NCBI GenBank assembly: GCA_035605155.1
Contig: DATNHC010000002.1
Location: forward strand, 1-41,659
Length of the DNA: 41,659 bases
DNA from: VRUE01 sp035605155
GTDB taxonomy: Bacteria; Actinomycetota; Thermoleophilia; Solirubrobacterales; 70-9
Direction of reading: 5' to 3'
A program made the position numbers and the translations under genes. Positions within the stretch are counted from its first letter, which is position 1; each line of letters starts with the position of its first letter. Shown one piece after another: positions 28,103-36,425 of this stretch. The notes beneath the pieces are model-generated. The model searched no databases, was not told where the DNA came from, and saw only the letters and a program-made list of their open reading frames with translations.

Positions 28103-29449
28103 TCATGCGGCGACTCCCATGCTGAAGCTGCGCAGGCGGTAGGCGACCTGGCCGCCGGCGAGCGTCATCTGCACCCGCCCGGTCAGCGTGCGGCCGTCGC
28201 ACCAGGAGTTGGATGAGCGGCTCTCGTAGCCCTCCTCGCCGACCGTCCACTGCGCGGCAAGGTCGCAAAGGGCGACGTTGGCCTCGCTTCCAGGGGCCAG
28301 CGACGGCCGGGCGACCTCGAAAGGCTCGGCCCCGCCGCTCAGCCGCTCGACCACCAGGGCCAGATCGAGCACGCCGGGCAGGATCAGGTCCGTGTGCAGC
28401 GCCGCGAAGGCCGTCTCCAGGCCGGTGACGCCCATCGCCGCCTGCTCGAAGGGGACCTCCTTTTCCTCTGCAGCGTGCGGCGCGTGATCGGTGGCGATGC
28501 AATCGATCGTGCCATCGCGCAGACCGTCGATCAGCGCCTGGCGATCGCTCTCGGCGCGCAGCGGCGGGTTCATCTTGAAGCGGTGGGGGTCGAGGCTGCG
28601 CACGGCCTCGTCGCTGAGGCAGAGATGGTGCGGCGAGGCCTCGCAGGTGATCTGCGCGCCCGCCGCCCTGGCTGCGCGCACGGCTTCGACCGACTCGGCA
28701 GCTGAGAGGTGCTGGACGTGGATGCGGGCGGCCTCGTAGCCCGCGAGCGCCGCGTCGCGGGCGATCATCGTCGACTCCGAGATCGAGGGGATGCCATCGA
28801 GCCCGAGCGCCGCAGAGACCGCGCCCTCGTGCATCACCCCGGCGCCGGAAAGCTCGGGGTCCTCCTCGTGGAGGGCGATCGTGCCGCCGCAGAGCCGCTG
28901 GTACTGGAGGGCGCGGCGCAGGATGCGGGCGCTGCGAATCGGCAGGCCGTCGTCGCTGAAACCGACGGCGCCGGCGTCACGCAGCGCCCCCATCTCGGTC
29001 AGCTCCCTGCCCTGCATGCCCTGGGTCACGGTCGCCATGAAGCCGACGCGGACGGCGGCGGCACGACGCGCATCGGCGAGCAGCGCCTCGACGTCGGCCG
29101 GGTTGGAGACCGGCGGCTCGGTGTTGGCCATCGCCAGGACGCCGCAGTAGCCGCCGGACGCGGCCGAGCGAGCACCGGTCTCGATGTCCTCCTTATGCTC
29201 CTGACCCGGGGTGCGCAGGTGCACATGGGGGTCGAAGAAGGCGGGGAAGGCGTGCAGGGCGCGGGCGTCGATCTCCTCGAGCCCATCGGCGGAGGCGGCG
29301 CCGGGCGCGGTCAGCTCGGCGATCTGCCCGCTGCGCACGACGACATCGTGTTGGCCCTCGATGCCGGCGACCGGGTCGAGCACCGAAGCGCCGCGCAGGA
29401 TGAGGTCCGCGCGCTCTGCGGCGCGCATCTTCAGCTGCACGCTGCTCAC
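28103..29449 (-). CDS. pyrC: Dihydroorotase, class I
   Basis: A 448-residue metallo-amidohydrolase that cyclises carbamoyl aspartate. Metal-binding DPHVHLRTPGQEHKEDIETG, the GYCGVLAMANTEPPV stretch, CEASPHHLCLSD, FKMNPPLR and the catalytic Asp region CIATDHAPHAAEEK are all present. The zinc-ligand pattern is complete, so it is an active dihydroorotase rather than a non-catalytic PyrX. It starts at GTG 29449, overlapping the pyrB stop (GTGA). Confidence 0.95.
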   Translation of the reverse strand: MSSVQLKMRAAERADLILRGASVLDPVAGIEGQHDVVVRSGQIAELTAPGAASADGLEEIDARALHAFPAFFDPHVHLRTPGQEHKEDIETGARSAASGGYCGVLAMANTEPPVSNPADVEALLADARRAAAVRVGFMATVTQGMQGRELTEMGALRDAGAVGFSDDGLPIRSARILRRALQYQRLCGGTIALHEEDPELSGAGVMHEGAVSAALGLDGIPSISESTMIARDAALAGYEAARIHVQHLSAAESVEAVRAARAAGAQITCEASPHHLCLSDEAVRSLDPHRFKMNPPLRAESDRQALIDGLRDGTIDCIATDHAPHAAEEKEVPFEQAAMGVTGLETAFAALHTDLILPGVLDLALVVERLSGGAEPFEVARPSLAPGSEANVALCDLAAQWTVGEEGYESRSSNSWCDGRTLTGRVQMTLAGGQVAYRLRSFSMGVAA

Positions 29450-30408
29450 GCCGGCTGCCCGATCGGGGTTGCCCTTGCAGCGCCATCGCCCGCAGCGGGA
29501 GTCGGCTCCTCCTCGCCGGCCGCAAGCAGCTCGTAGAGGATCGCCATGCGCACCACCAGGCCCGATGCGACCTGCTCGGCGATCAACGACTGTGGCGAGT
29601 CGATCACCTCGCCGGAGAGCTCGACGCCGCGGTTGACAGGCCCGGGGTGCATGAGCAATTGGCGCGGGCTGAGGCGGCGGGAGTCGATCTGGAAGTGGGC
29701 GGCGTACTCGCGAATCGAGGGGATGAAGCTCTCCTTCATCCGCTCGCGCTGCAGGCGCAACGCGTAGACGACGTCGGCCTCACCCAAATCGTCGAGCGAG
29801 TGGGTGACCGCGCAACCGAGTTGGTCGAGATTCCGCGGGATCAGCGCCGGCGGGCCGCAGACGGTTAGCTCGGCGCCCATCGCACCGAAGGCGATCAGGT
29901 TGGAGCGGGCGACACGGCTGTGCAGGACGTCGCCGACGATCCAGATTCGCTTGCCCTCCAGGGAGCCGAGCCGGCGACGCAGGGTGTAGACGTCGAGCAG
30001 CGCCTGGCTCGGGTGCTCGTGCTTGCCGTCTCCCGCGTTGACAACCGCTGCGTCGGCCCACCCGGCGACGAGCTGGGCGGCTCCGGCGTAGGGATGGCGA
30101 AGGACGATCGCGGCTGGTTCGTAGGCGGAGAGGGTTGCAACCGTGTCCTTCAACGACTCGCCCTTGTCGACGGAGGAGCCCGCCGCCTTGACCGAGACGA
30201 GGTCGGCCGAGAGGCGCTTTGCCGCCAGCTCGAAGGAGGAGCTGGTGCGGGTGCTCGCCTCGTAGAAGAGGGATACGACGGTGCGGCCGCGCAGGGTGGG
30301 CACCTTCTTGATGTCGCGGCGGCCGACCTCGGCGAAGCTCTCGGCCCGGTCGAGGACCGTCTCGATCTCGGCTTTGGAGAGCTCGGCGATTGAGAGCAGG
30401 TGCTTCAT
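29446..30408 (-). CDS. pyrB: Aspartate carbamoyltransferase catalytic subunit
   Basis: A 320-residue enzyme for the first committed step of pyrimidine synthesis. The carbamoyl-phosphate motif FYEASTRTSSSFELA, the aspartate-domain motif GDGKHEHPSQALLD and LMHPGPVNRGVE are present. No regulatory subunit gene (pyrI) is nearby, as in most Gram-positives. The ATG overlaps the pyrR stop by 4 bp. Confidence 0.96.
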   Translation of the reverse strand: MKHLLSIAELSKAEIETVLDRAESFAEVGRRDIKKVPTLRGRTVVSLFYEASTRTSSSFELAAKRLSADLVSVKAAGSSVDKGESLKDTVATLSAYEPAAIVLRHPYAGAAQLVAGWADAAVVNAGDGKHEHPSQALLDVYTLRRRLGSLEGKRIWIVGDVLHSRVARSNLIAFGAMGAELTVCGPPALIPRNLDQLGCAVTHSLDDLGEADVVYALRLQRERMKESFIPSIREYAAHFQIDSRRLSPRQLLMHPGPVNRGVELSGEVIDSPQSLIAEQVASGLVVRMAILYELLAAGEEEPTPAAGDGAARATPIGQPA

Positions 30409-30959
30409 GCCTCGGCCTCGATCAGCTCGGCGATCGTCACCTCGTCGACCTCATCGGTCTCCTCGAGGCGCACGTTGACCCGCTCCTTTTGCGACGTCGG
30501 CAGGTTCTTGCCGACGTAGTCCGGGCGGATCGGCAGCTCGCGATGGCCGCGATCGCAGAGCACGGCAAGCTGCACTCGCTGCGGCCGACCGTAGTCGAAG
30601 AGCGCATCGATCGCGGCGCGCACGGTGCGACCGGTGAAGAGCACGTCGTCGACGAGGACCACCGTTTTGCCGGTCGGGTCGAAATCGATGTGCGACGCGT
30701 GCACGACCGGATGGTCGGCCGGCGACTTGGCGCCGACGTCGTCGCGGTAGAAGGAGATGTCGAGATCGCCGATCGGCAGCTCGACTCCGGTCAGCTCGGC
30801 AAGCAGCAGGTGCAGGCGGCGGGCGAGCAGGGCGCCGCGGGTGTGAACGCCGACGATCGCCAATACATCCGGATCTGGGTTCTTCTCGGCGATCTCGTGG
30901 GCGATCCGCCGCAGCGTTCGCGCCAAATCGTCGTGCTCGAGCACGAGTCTCTCGGTCAC
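30405..30959 (-). CDS. pyrR: Bifunctional pyr operon regulator/uracil phosphoribosyltransferase
   Basis: A 184-residue RNA-binding regulator that senses UMP/UTP and also has uracil phosphoribosyltransferase activity. The PRPP-binding motif is VVLVDDVLFTGRTVRAAID, preceded by typical GVHTRGALLARRLH and DISFYRDD segments. It starts at GTG 30959 with AGGAAGG upstream. First gene of pyrR-pyrB-pyrC-carA-carB-pyrKD. A PyrR-binding-loop match overlaps the leader directly upstream. Confidence 0.95.
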   Translation of the reverse strand: MTERLVLEHDDLARTLRRIAHEIAEKNPDPDVLAIVGVHTRGALLARRLHLLLAELTGVELPIGDLDISFYRDDVGAKSPADHPVVHASHIDFDPTGKTVVLVDDVLFTGRTVRAAIDALFDYGRPQRVQLAVLCDRGHRELPIRPDYVGKNLPTSQKERVNVRLEETDEVDEVTIAELIEAEA

Positions 30960-30968
30960 TCTCTTCTG

Positions 30969-30999
30969 CCTTCCTGGCCTCTCGGGACCTGGTTAAAGG
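30969..30999 (-). promoter_or_regulatory. PyrR-binding loop in the pyrR leader
   Basis: On the minus strand GGTCCCGAGAGGCC (30989-30976) matches the PyrR-binding-loop consensus ARUCCNGNGAGGYU at 12 of 14 positions, including the whole UCCNGNGAGG core. Flanking CCTT and AAGG can form the lower stem with an internal bulge. The 3' side contains the AGGAAGG ribosome-binding region of pyrR, so PyrR binding would hide it. No T-run terminator follows, which points to translational repression rather than attenuation. Confidence 0.8.
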
Positions 31000-31011
31000 A
31001 CGGCCACGAGG

Positions 31012-33759
31012 CTAGCAGCCTTGGCGGCGCTCATCGACCTCAGCCGGGCCGGCGTACTCGAGCTCGCCTGCGGCGATCGATTGGTTCAGCGCAAGCAGGC
31101 GGCGGTTGGCCTCGGCGGGCTCGCTCGCCGCCGAGGCCGGCCAGCCATAGGCTGCGACGACCGTCTTGTCGAGCGCGCGATGAGCGTCTCTCAGCTCGCG
31201 ATGCATGCCGTCATCGACCTCGTTGTAGAGCTTGGTGAGACCGATTCCCCGCCTTTGGCCCAGCTCGCCGCGGAGCAGCAGGAGGTCTCGGCTGGCCTCC
31301 GCAATCGCCTCTCGCTGCTCGGCCGATGGCGCCGGCCAGGGAAAGGTCTCAAAGACCGTCGTCGGCGTGTAGCGAAGGTCGACACGCATGGTCGACGATT
31401 GCGCCCAGGCCCAGGCGCCGTGGACCGAGGAGCAGAGGACTCCGATCGAGTAGTCGCACTCGAGGGCAAAGACATTCATCGCGTTGCTCGGGCAGGTCGC
31501 CGAGTCGACCCAGCAGAAATGAAGTCGCGTGCCGGTCGCCGTGCCGCCGATATACCGCGAGAGAGGAGCCAACGCTTTGCGCATCGGACCGCGCGGGCGA
31601 CCGAACTGCCACCAGTTTTTCCTGAAGCGGTCGTCGTTGTTCTCGTCGCGAGCAGGCTTGACGCGTTCTCTGACCAAATCCAGGGCGGCCGGCCAGGCGC
31701 TGGCTTCCTCCAGGGTTCGGGTTGCGAAATCGACGATCCAGCGCCGTGGGCGCTGCTCGGGGTCCTCGGCGATGTCCCTGCCGATCAGGTAGGGGCGCAC
31801 GACCTCGCAGTAGTCGGCCTCCTCGCGTTCGAGCAGGGAGCTTGCCTCCTCGCCGTCGAGGACAAACCCCTCACCCACCGGGATTGGCCCCTGGAACGAA
31901 AGGCCCTTGTTGGGCGCGAGGCGCGACGCCGAGCTCAGGTCTTCGAGCGGCGGCCGCAGGGATGGCGATATGCCCTCCACCTCGACACCGTCCAAGGCAA
32001 AGTGGGTCGGTGGGACCGCCGGCTCCTTGACCCAGTTGACGATCGAGACGTTGACCGTCGCGTCTCCCGTCCACTCCTGCTTGGAGACGGCGTCGGTGAT
32101 CACGCCGCCGTTTGCGGCGATCCACTCGAGGCTTGGCTCGCGGTTGCGGTTTTGGGTGACCGAGTTCGTTGCGACCAACCCCGCGCGCCCGTCGGAGCCG
32201 AGCGCCTCATGGGCCTTGCGGAACCAGTACACGGCGTAGTCCTTGACCCCGATGCCGAATTCCTGCCTGAGGAAGTCGACCTCGGCGTCGCCAAGCTCGC
32301 CCCGGATCGTCTGCGAGCCGTGATAGGGCGGGTTGCCGACGATCGCGTCGGCTCTTGGCCACTCGATCCGCAGCGCATGGGCACGCTGAATCCCCGACAG
32401 GTCGACCAGCGGCAGCGTCGGCTCGCTCAGCCCGTGATCCCGCATCTTGTCGGCGGCGAGCTTGTGCCCCATCCAGAGGGTGACCCGGGCGAGCTCGGCG
32501 GCGAAGACCTCGACCTCGATCCCCCGCATGTTGGAGATCGGAAAGAACTCCATCTCCTCCTGCGCGGCGATTCCCTCGGCGATACGGAGCTCGGCGAGCC
32601 TCTCGCGCAGGCGCAGCTCGACGAAGCGCAGTTCGCGGTAGGCGACGTAGAGGAAGTTGCCGGAGCCACAGGCGGGGTCGAGCACTACGTAGGACATCAG
32701 GTCGCGCCAGGCCGCCTCGGCCTCGGCGGTGCTGCCCAGAGCGTCGATTCGCTCGGTCCAGGGCTCGACGATGGTTGGCCCGACCGCCTTCATGATGTCG
32801 GCCTCGGACGTGTAATGAGCGCCCAGCGCCCACTGCTTGTCCTTGCCCAGGGCTCCTTGGAGGATTGCCCCGAAGATCGCCGGCTCGACCTGGTGCCAGT
32901 CCAAATTGCACGTCTTACGGAGGGTCTTCAGCTCTTCCAGGTCGAGGTGAACCTGGGCGGGCTGTTCGAAGAGGCCCCCATTGGCGAAGGGCGTCCCCTC
33001 GTAAAGGCTGCCTGCGGCCGGCCGTGGGATTGGCTCCGCCAGGTAGCGAAAGAGCTGGCCGAGGTCGTCGGCGCTCGAGCGGCTCGGATCCTTGATCAGC
33101 CCGTCCAACACCCGGCTGAGAACGTTGTTGGGAAGCAGGCCGAGGTCTTCGGCGAACATCGCCCAGACGACCTGGAGGATGAAGATGCGCAGGGTGTCGA
33201 GATCGCTCGCACGGCGATCGCGCAGGGCTGCATACAGGTCGGTCAGAGCGCCAACCGCATCACGGCTCAGGTCGGCCTGCGACGCCCTGAAATAGGGGTC
33301 TGCTTGCGCCAGGAACTTGAGCGAATTGAGGCGTTCGGGAAGCTCGGCCAGGCGGATCTCGTCGACCGGGCGATCCCAGCCTGCGTCCGGGTCGAGGACC
33401 TCGAAGCGCTCGAAGGCACAGAGGACGATCCACTCCGGAGCCTTCTGGCCGCTCTCACCGGCGTGCTTGCTGACCTCCTGCCAGTAGCCCAGCGCCTGCT
33501 CACGGTGGGTGGTCAGCCTGTCGGCCTCGCGGGGGCGCTTCATCTCGATCAGGCAGACCTCGGGCCAGACCATGTCGATGAAACCGCCGGCGCCGGTGCG
33601 CTCCTCGAACCTCGCCACATCCTTGCGCGCGGTCCCGTAGCAAGCCAGCAGCTCGTTGCAGAAAGTCTGGGCCTCTGCCCGCTCGGTTCCCTTGTATCCG
33701 CCCCAATCCGCGGCGAAGCGCGTCAAATTGCGGCGAATCTCCTCGTCGGAGAGCGCCAT
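31012..33759 (-). CDS. MmeI-like single-chain restriction-modification enzyme (Type IIL/IIG)
   Basis: A 915-residue protein with the size and layout of MmeI. The N-terminal nuclease has a PD-(D/E)XK-type site, D62 in GGFIDMVWPEV and E72-M-K74 in CLIEMKRP. A helical connector (about 150-340) is followed by a gamma-type adenine methyltransferase with DPACGSGNFL (about 357-366) and the catalytic NPPY (about 475-478). The last 400 residues would be the target-recognition and C-terminal helical regions. Cleavage and methylation reside in one chain, so no separate methylase gene is needed. The recognition site cannot be predicted. It follows a small coiled-coil gene by 7 bp and lies 52 bp upstream of pyrR. 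Probably acquired horizontally. Confidence 0.85.
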   Translation of the reverse strand: MALSDEEIRRNLTRFAADWGGYKGTERAEAQTFCNELLACYGTARKDVARFEERTGAGGFIDMVWPEVCLIEMKRPREADRLTTHREQALGYWQEVSKHAGESGQKAPEWIVLCAFERFEVLDPDAGWDRPVDEIRLAELPERLNSLKFLAQADPYFRASQADLSRDAVGALTDLYAALRDRRASDLDTLRIFILQVVWAMFAEDLGLLPNNVLSRVLDGLIKDPSRSSADDLGQLFRYLAEPIPRPAAGSLYEGTPFANGGLFEQPAQVHLDLEELKTLRKTCNLDWHQVEPAIFGAILQGALGKDKQWALGAHYTSEADIMKAVGPTIVEPWTERIDALGSTAEAEAAWRDLMSYVVLDPACGSGNFLYVAYRELRFVELRLRERLAELRIAEGIAAQEEMEFFPISNMRGIEVEVFAAELARVTLWMGHKLAADKMRDHGLSEPTLPLVDLSGIQRAHALRIEWPRADAIVGNPPYHGSQTIRGELGDAEVDFLRQEFGIGVKDYAVYWFRKAHEALGSDGRAGLVATNSVTQNRNREPSLEWIAANGGVITDAVSKQEWTGDATVNVSIVNWVKEPAVPPTHFALDGVEVEGISPSLRPPLEDLSSASRLAPNKGLSFQGPIPVGEGFVLDGEEASSLLEREEADYCEVVRPYLIGRDIAEDPEQRPRRWIVDFATRTLEEASAWPAALDLVRERVKPARDENNDDRFRKNWWQFGRPRGPMRKALAPLSRYIGGTATGTRLHFCWVDSATCPSNAMNVFALECDYSIGVLCSSVHGAWAWAQSSTMRVDLRYTPTTVFETFPWPAPSAEQREAIAEASRDLLLLRGELGQRRGIGLTKLYNEVDDGMHRELRDAHRALDKTVVAAYGWPASAASEPAEANRRLLALNQSIAAGELEYAGPAEVDERRQGC

Positions 33760-33766
33760 CTACCGG

Positions 33767-34015
33767 CTAGAAGCTCGTCTGGGCCTTGGGGGCAGCGAAG
33801 TAGGTGCGATGCCTGTAGTGGCGCGCCATTTCGGCAAGATCGTCGCGAAGCCGCTCTGTGGCCTCGACCAGATGCGGCTCGGCGCCCAAGCCATGCATCT
33901 CCTTGGCCGCTCGCTCCGCGCGGGAGCGAGCCTCCTCCAGGTAGAGCATGGTCGACTCGATCTTGCGAAAGGTCTGCTCGTCGAGCTCGGTTGCTGCTGC
34001 GTGCGCGGCCTCCAT
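33767..34015 (-). CDS. Small helical protein upstream of the MmeI-like gene
   Basis: An 82-residue protein, not recognised. It is predicted to be almost entirely helical, with heptad-like charged and hydrophobic spacing (FRKIESTMLYLEEARSRAERAAKEM, ERLRDDLAEMARHY). It ends only 7 bp before the MmeI-like gene, so the two are cotranscribed, and it may be an accessory or control subunit; this is an inference from position. A -10-like TAGCAT (34026-34031) ends 10 nt before the ATG, and there is no Shine-Dalgarno sequence. Confidence 0.65.
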   Translation of the reverse strand: MEAAHAAATELDEQTFRKIESTMLYLEEARSRAERAAKEMHGLGAEPHLVEATERLRDDLAEMARHYRHRTYFAAPKAQTSF

Positions 34016-34025
34016 GCGAGAACCG

Positions 34026-34031
34026 ATGCTA
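34026..34031 (-). promoter_or_regulatory. Putative -10 box TAGCAT of the R-M operon
   Basis: TAGCAT on the minus strand ends 10 nt before the ATG of the small helical protein. The 82-bp gap to rnz holds no gene. No convincing -35 box is seen. Confidence 0.3.
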
Positions 34032-34097
34032 GGGAGTCAGGCGGACACGCTTGGCCGCCGAGCTCGCAAAGACGGCGAAGATGCTGGAAAGGATCCG

Positions 34098-35072
34098 TCA
34101 GCCATCGACCTCCTCGCCGACCTCCTCTCGGTCGCGCGCCCCATTGGCCACCAGCCTGGGCTCACCGCGCTCGGGGAAGGGAATCTCGATCACGTCGAAG
34201 TCGCGCGGGGCGTAGCTGGGCTCGAAGACCTCCTGAGCCTCCTCGAGAATCGTGCCCACGTGATAGCGAGAGGAGATGTGGACCAAAGCGAGCATCTTGA
34301 CGTGAGCCTCACGAGCGACCGAGGCGGCTTGGCCGACGGTCGAGTGGCCGGTGTCGGCGGCGCGCTGGGCCTCCTCCTCGGCGAAGCTTGCGTCGTGAAT
34401 GAGCAGGTCGGCGTCGGCTGCGGCCGAGACGGTCGAGTGACACGGTGCGGTATCGCCGGTGATCGCGATGGTGCGGCCGGGGCGTGGCTCTCCCATCACC
34501 TGCTCGGGACGCACTGGCCCAGCAGCCCCCTGGACCTCCTCCCCGTTCTGCAGGGCAGCGAAGGCGGGGCCTTCGCTGACGCCGAGGCCCTTGGCGACCT
34601 GGGGATCGAACTTCCCCGGCCGATCCTCCTCGGCCAGGACATAGCCATTGGCCCGCACGCTGTGCTCGACCGCGTAGGCCCGCACCTCGGCGCCGTCGTG
34701 GCGCACCGCTTCGCCGGGGTCGATTTCGATCAGGTCGATGCTGTAGTCGGTGCGGCCGATGAGGCGACCGAGCATCTTGAAGAGGTCGCGCAGACCACGC
34801 GGCCCGTAGATCGTCAGGGGATCCTCGCGGGCGGTCAGGTCATATGTCTTCAGCAATCCCGGCAAGCCGAGGATGTGGTCCGCGTGGAAGTGCGTCAGGT
34901 AGATCTCGTCGACCTGCGCCAACCCGAGCGAGCGCTGCAGCTGCCGCTGCGTGCCTTCGCCGCAATCGAACAGCAGTCGCCGGCCGCCGCGGGCCAGCAT
35001 CACGCTCGCCGTCGAGCGCCGCGCCGAGGGCACCGATCCACCGGTGCCCAGGAAGATCGCCGAGAGATCCAT
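34098..35072 (-). CDS. rnz: Ribonuclease Z
   Basis: A 324-residue tRNA 3' endonuclease of the metallo-beta-lactamase family. The Zn motif THFHADH covers H61-x-H63-x-D65-H66. GTGGSVPSARR, the RNase Z exosite arm (about 150-195), TGDTAPC, the IHDASF segment and the C-terminal HISSRYHVG follow the family order. It cuts tRNA precursors that lack an encoded CCA. It is divergent from tRNA-Arg(CCG), which does not encode CCA. Confidence 0.95.
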   Translation of the reverse strand: MDLSAIFLGTGGSVPSARRSTASVMLARGGRRLLFDCGEGTQRQLQRSLGLAQVDEIYLTHFHADHILGLPGLLKTYDLTAREDPLTIYGPRGLRDLFKMLGRLIGRTDYSIDLIEIDPGEAVRHDGAEVRAYAVEHSVRANGYVLAEEDRPGKFDPQVAKGLGVSEGPAFAALQNGEEVQGAAGPVRPEQVMGEPRPGRTIAITGDTAPCHSTVSAAADADLLIHDASFAEEEAQRAADTGHSTVGQAASVAREAHVKMLALVHISSRYHVGTILEEAQEVFEPSYAPRDFDVIEIPFPERGEPRLVANGARDREEVGEEVDG

Positions 35073-35118
35073 GCGAGCCTGCGAGCCTACGCGACGCGGC
35101 TGCTCGGTTGTCCGAGGC

Positions 35119-35124
35119 TAGACT
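35119..35124 (+). promoter_or_regulatory. -10 box TAGACT of the tRNA-Arg gene
   Basis: TAGACT in the context GAGGCTAGACTGGGCC ends 10 nt before the mature tRNA 5' end. The context resembles the mihF and rimP promoters (GGCTATACT). Confidence 0.5.
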
Positions 35125-35134
35125 GGGCCACTGA

Positions 35135-35208
35135 GCGCCCGTAGCTCAGCTGGATAGAGCGCCACCCTCCGGAGGTGGAAGTCGCAGGTTCGAATCCTGC
35201 CGGGCGCG
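35135..35208 (+). tRNA. tRNA-Arg (anticodon CCG)
   Basis: A complete cloverleaf. The acceptor stem is GCGCCCG (35135-35141) with CGGGCGC (35201-35207), plus discriminator G. The D-arm is GCTC/GAGC. The anticodon stem CCACC/GGTGG encloses loop CTCCGGA, giving anticodon CCG at 35169-35171, which reads CGG. The T-arm is GCAGG-TTCGAAT-CCTGC. CCA is not encoded. Confidence 0.97.
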
Positions 35209-35294
35209 CTGACGCAGGAAGGTCATTGCAGTGGGTCGAATCGCCGAGCACCCAATGTGGGACGCAATCGGTACGGAACTGGCCTCTCCGTGTC

Positions 35295-35300
35295 TAGAAT
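35295..35300 (+). promoter_or_regulatory. -10 box TAGAAT of the trypsin-homologue gene
   Basis: TAGAAT (five of six matches to TATAAT) ends 6 nt before ATG 35307 and no Shine-Dalgarno sequence is present, so the mRNA is probably leaderless. Confidence 0.5.
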
Positions 35301-35306
35301 GCCCGA

Positions 35307-36425
35307 ATGATGCCTTGGCGGGGGGCACGACAGCAAATTGGGAGGAAAGCGCTGCCCTCAATCACAGCTTCCCTAGGGATTTCTGTGCTGGTAGGGCTGG
35401 CGACTGGTCTCCTGCTCTGGCCGGCGCCGGCGAGCGCTGCCAAGACGTCGGTGGTGGAAGGGGTCCCGGCCTCGATCTCTCAAGTCCCTTTCGTGGCCCG
35501 GATCACCATCGCTGAAGGTGCTCGCGCCCGACTCTGCACTGGGACTGTGGTCGCACCAAGGATGGTCTTGACGGCGGCGCATTGTCTGCTCACCGAATCG
35601 AAGGCCGCCCTCTTGCAGCCCGCGAGCATCGAAGTGATGACGGGTAGCGGAGACCTCGCCGACCCAGGTCTCGTGTCCGCAGCCGAAGGGCTAATCGTCG
35701 ATCCCGAATTCGAACCGTCGAACCCGTCGGCCGCTTGGCACGACGCCGGTTTGATCAAGTTGACTGGGCCGGTCTCTGCGCCGCCGGTCACCCTTGCGCC
35801 TACTCCGGAAAATCTTAGTTTCCACATTTGGCCACCTGGGACTCTCGCTTACGCCGTCGGGTGGGGGTTGACGGAACCGGGCGAGAACGGGCCTCCGCAG
35901 GAACTTCAGGTCGCTGAAACGGTCACGCAACGTGGGGCTTACTGCCAAGCTCAAATCGGGGCGATTTTCCATGCTGCCGGCGAGCTCTGCACGAGTGGTG
36001 TACCCCGCCAGGATTTGCCGTCTGACTACAAAACCACCTCCTGTGCCGGGGATGATGGAGGACCTTTGCTCTTCGTGTACCACCAGCAACTGATGCAGAT
36101 CGGCATCCTTCAAGGGGCGCCGGAAGGGTGCTCTACCACTGATCCCCAGGTGGAGACGCGGGTTGATGCTGAGCAGAGTTGGGTCGAGCGAGAAATCGCA
36201 GCCCACTCGGAATCGGCCTCTCCCAATCCCTCCCCTCTGTCGCCTTCTCCGACCAAATCATCCCCTGCGGCGCCGACGGGCACCGGGCCCACGACTAAGT
36301 CGCGCCCTTGCCCCAAAGGAAAGCGGAAGGTTGTGAGGAACGGAAGAACGAAGTGCGTGAACCGACACAAGGTAGGCCGCCATCAGACCAAGACGGGAAG
36401 GCGGCGTTTTTTGACCACGGTCTGA
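35307..36425 (+). CDS. Secreted trypsin-like protein with Ser-to-Asp at the active site (pseudoprotease)
   Basis: A 372-residue S1-family homologue. A signal peptide is seen (hydrophobic segment about 18-38, then PAPASAA). The His is H92 in LTAAHCL and the Asp is D146 in HDAGLIKL. The Ser motif, normally GDSGGP, reads GDDGGP, so the nucleophile position is D250 (codon GAT at 36054-36056). It cannot act as a normal serine protease. The domain ends near 300. A Pro/Ser/Thr-rich linker (about 303-335) and a basic Cys-containing tail (CPKGKRKVVRNGRTKCVNRHK region) follow, probably for envelope attachment. Base composition is visibly less GC-rich than that of its neighbours. Possible roles: binding protein, decoy or inhibitor. 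Confidence 0.85.
   Translation: MMPWRGARQQIGRKALPSITASLGISVLVGLATGLLLWPAPASAAKTSVVEGVPASISQVPFVARITIAEGARARLCTGTVVAPRMVLTAAHCLLTESKAALLQPASIEVMTGSGDLADPGLVSAAEGLIVDPEFEPSNPSAAWHDAGLIKLTGPVSAPPVTLAPTPENLSFHIWPPGTLAYAVGWGLTEPGENGPPQELQVAETVTQRGAYCQAQIGAIFHAAGELCTSGVPRQDLPSDYKTTSCAGDDGGPLLFVYHQQLMQIGILQGAPEGCSTTDPQVETRVDAEQSWVEREIAAHSESASPNPSPLSPSPTKSSPAAPTGTGPTTKSRPCPKGKRKVVRNGRTKCVNRHKVGRHQTKTGRRRFLTTV

Noticed and set aside
31021..34032. Plus-strand ORF of 1003 codons opposite the MmeI-like gene
   Set aside because: Shadow frame; the minus-strand frame has nuclease and methylase motifs, whereas this one has no recognisable domain.
35135..35208. tRNA-Arg as an integration site of a genomic island
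   Set aside because: No integrase gene and no direct repeat of the tRNA 3' end are seen in the window.
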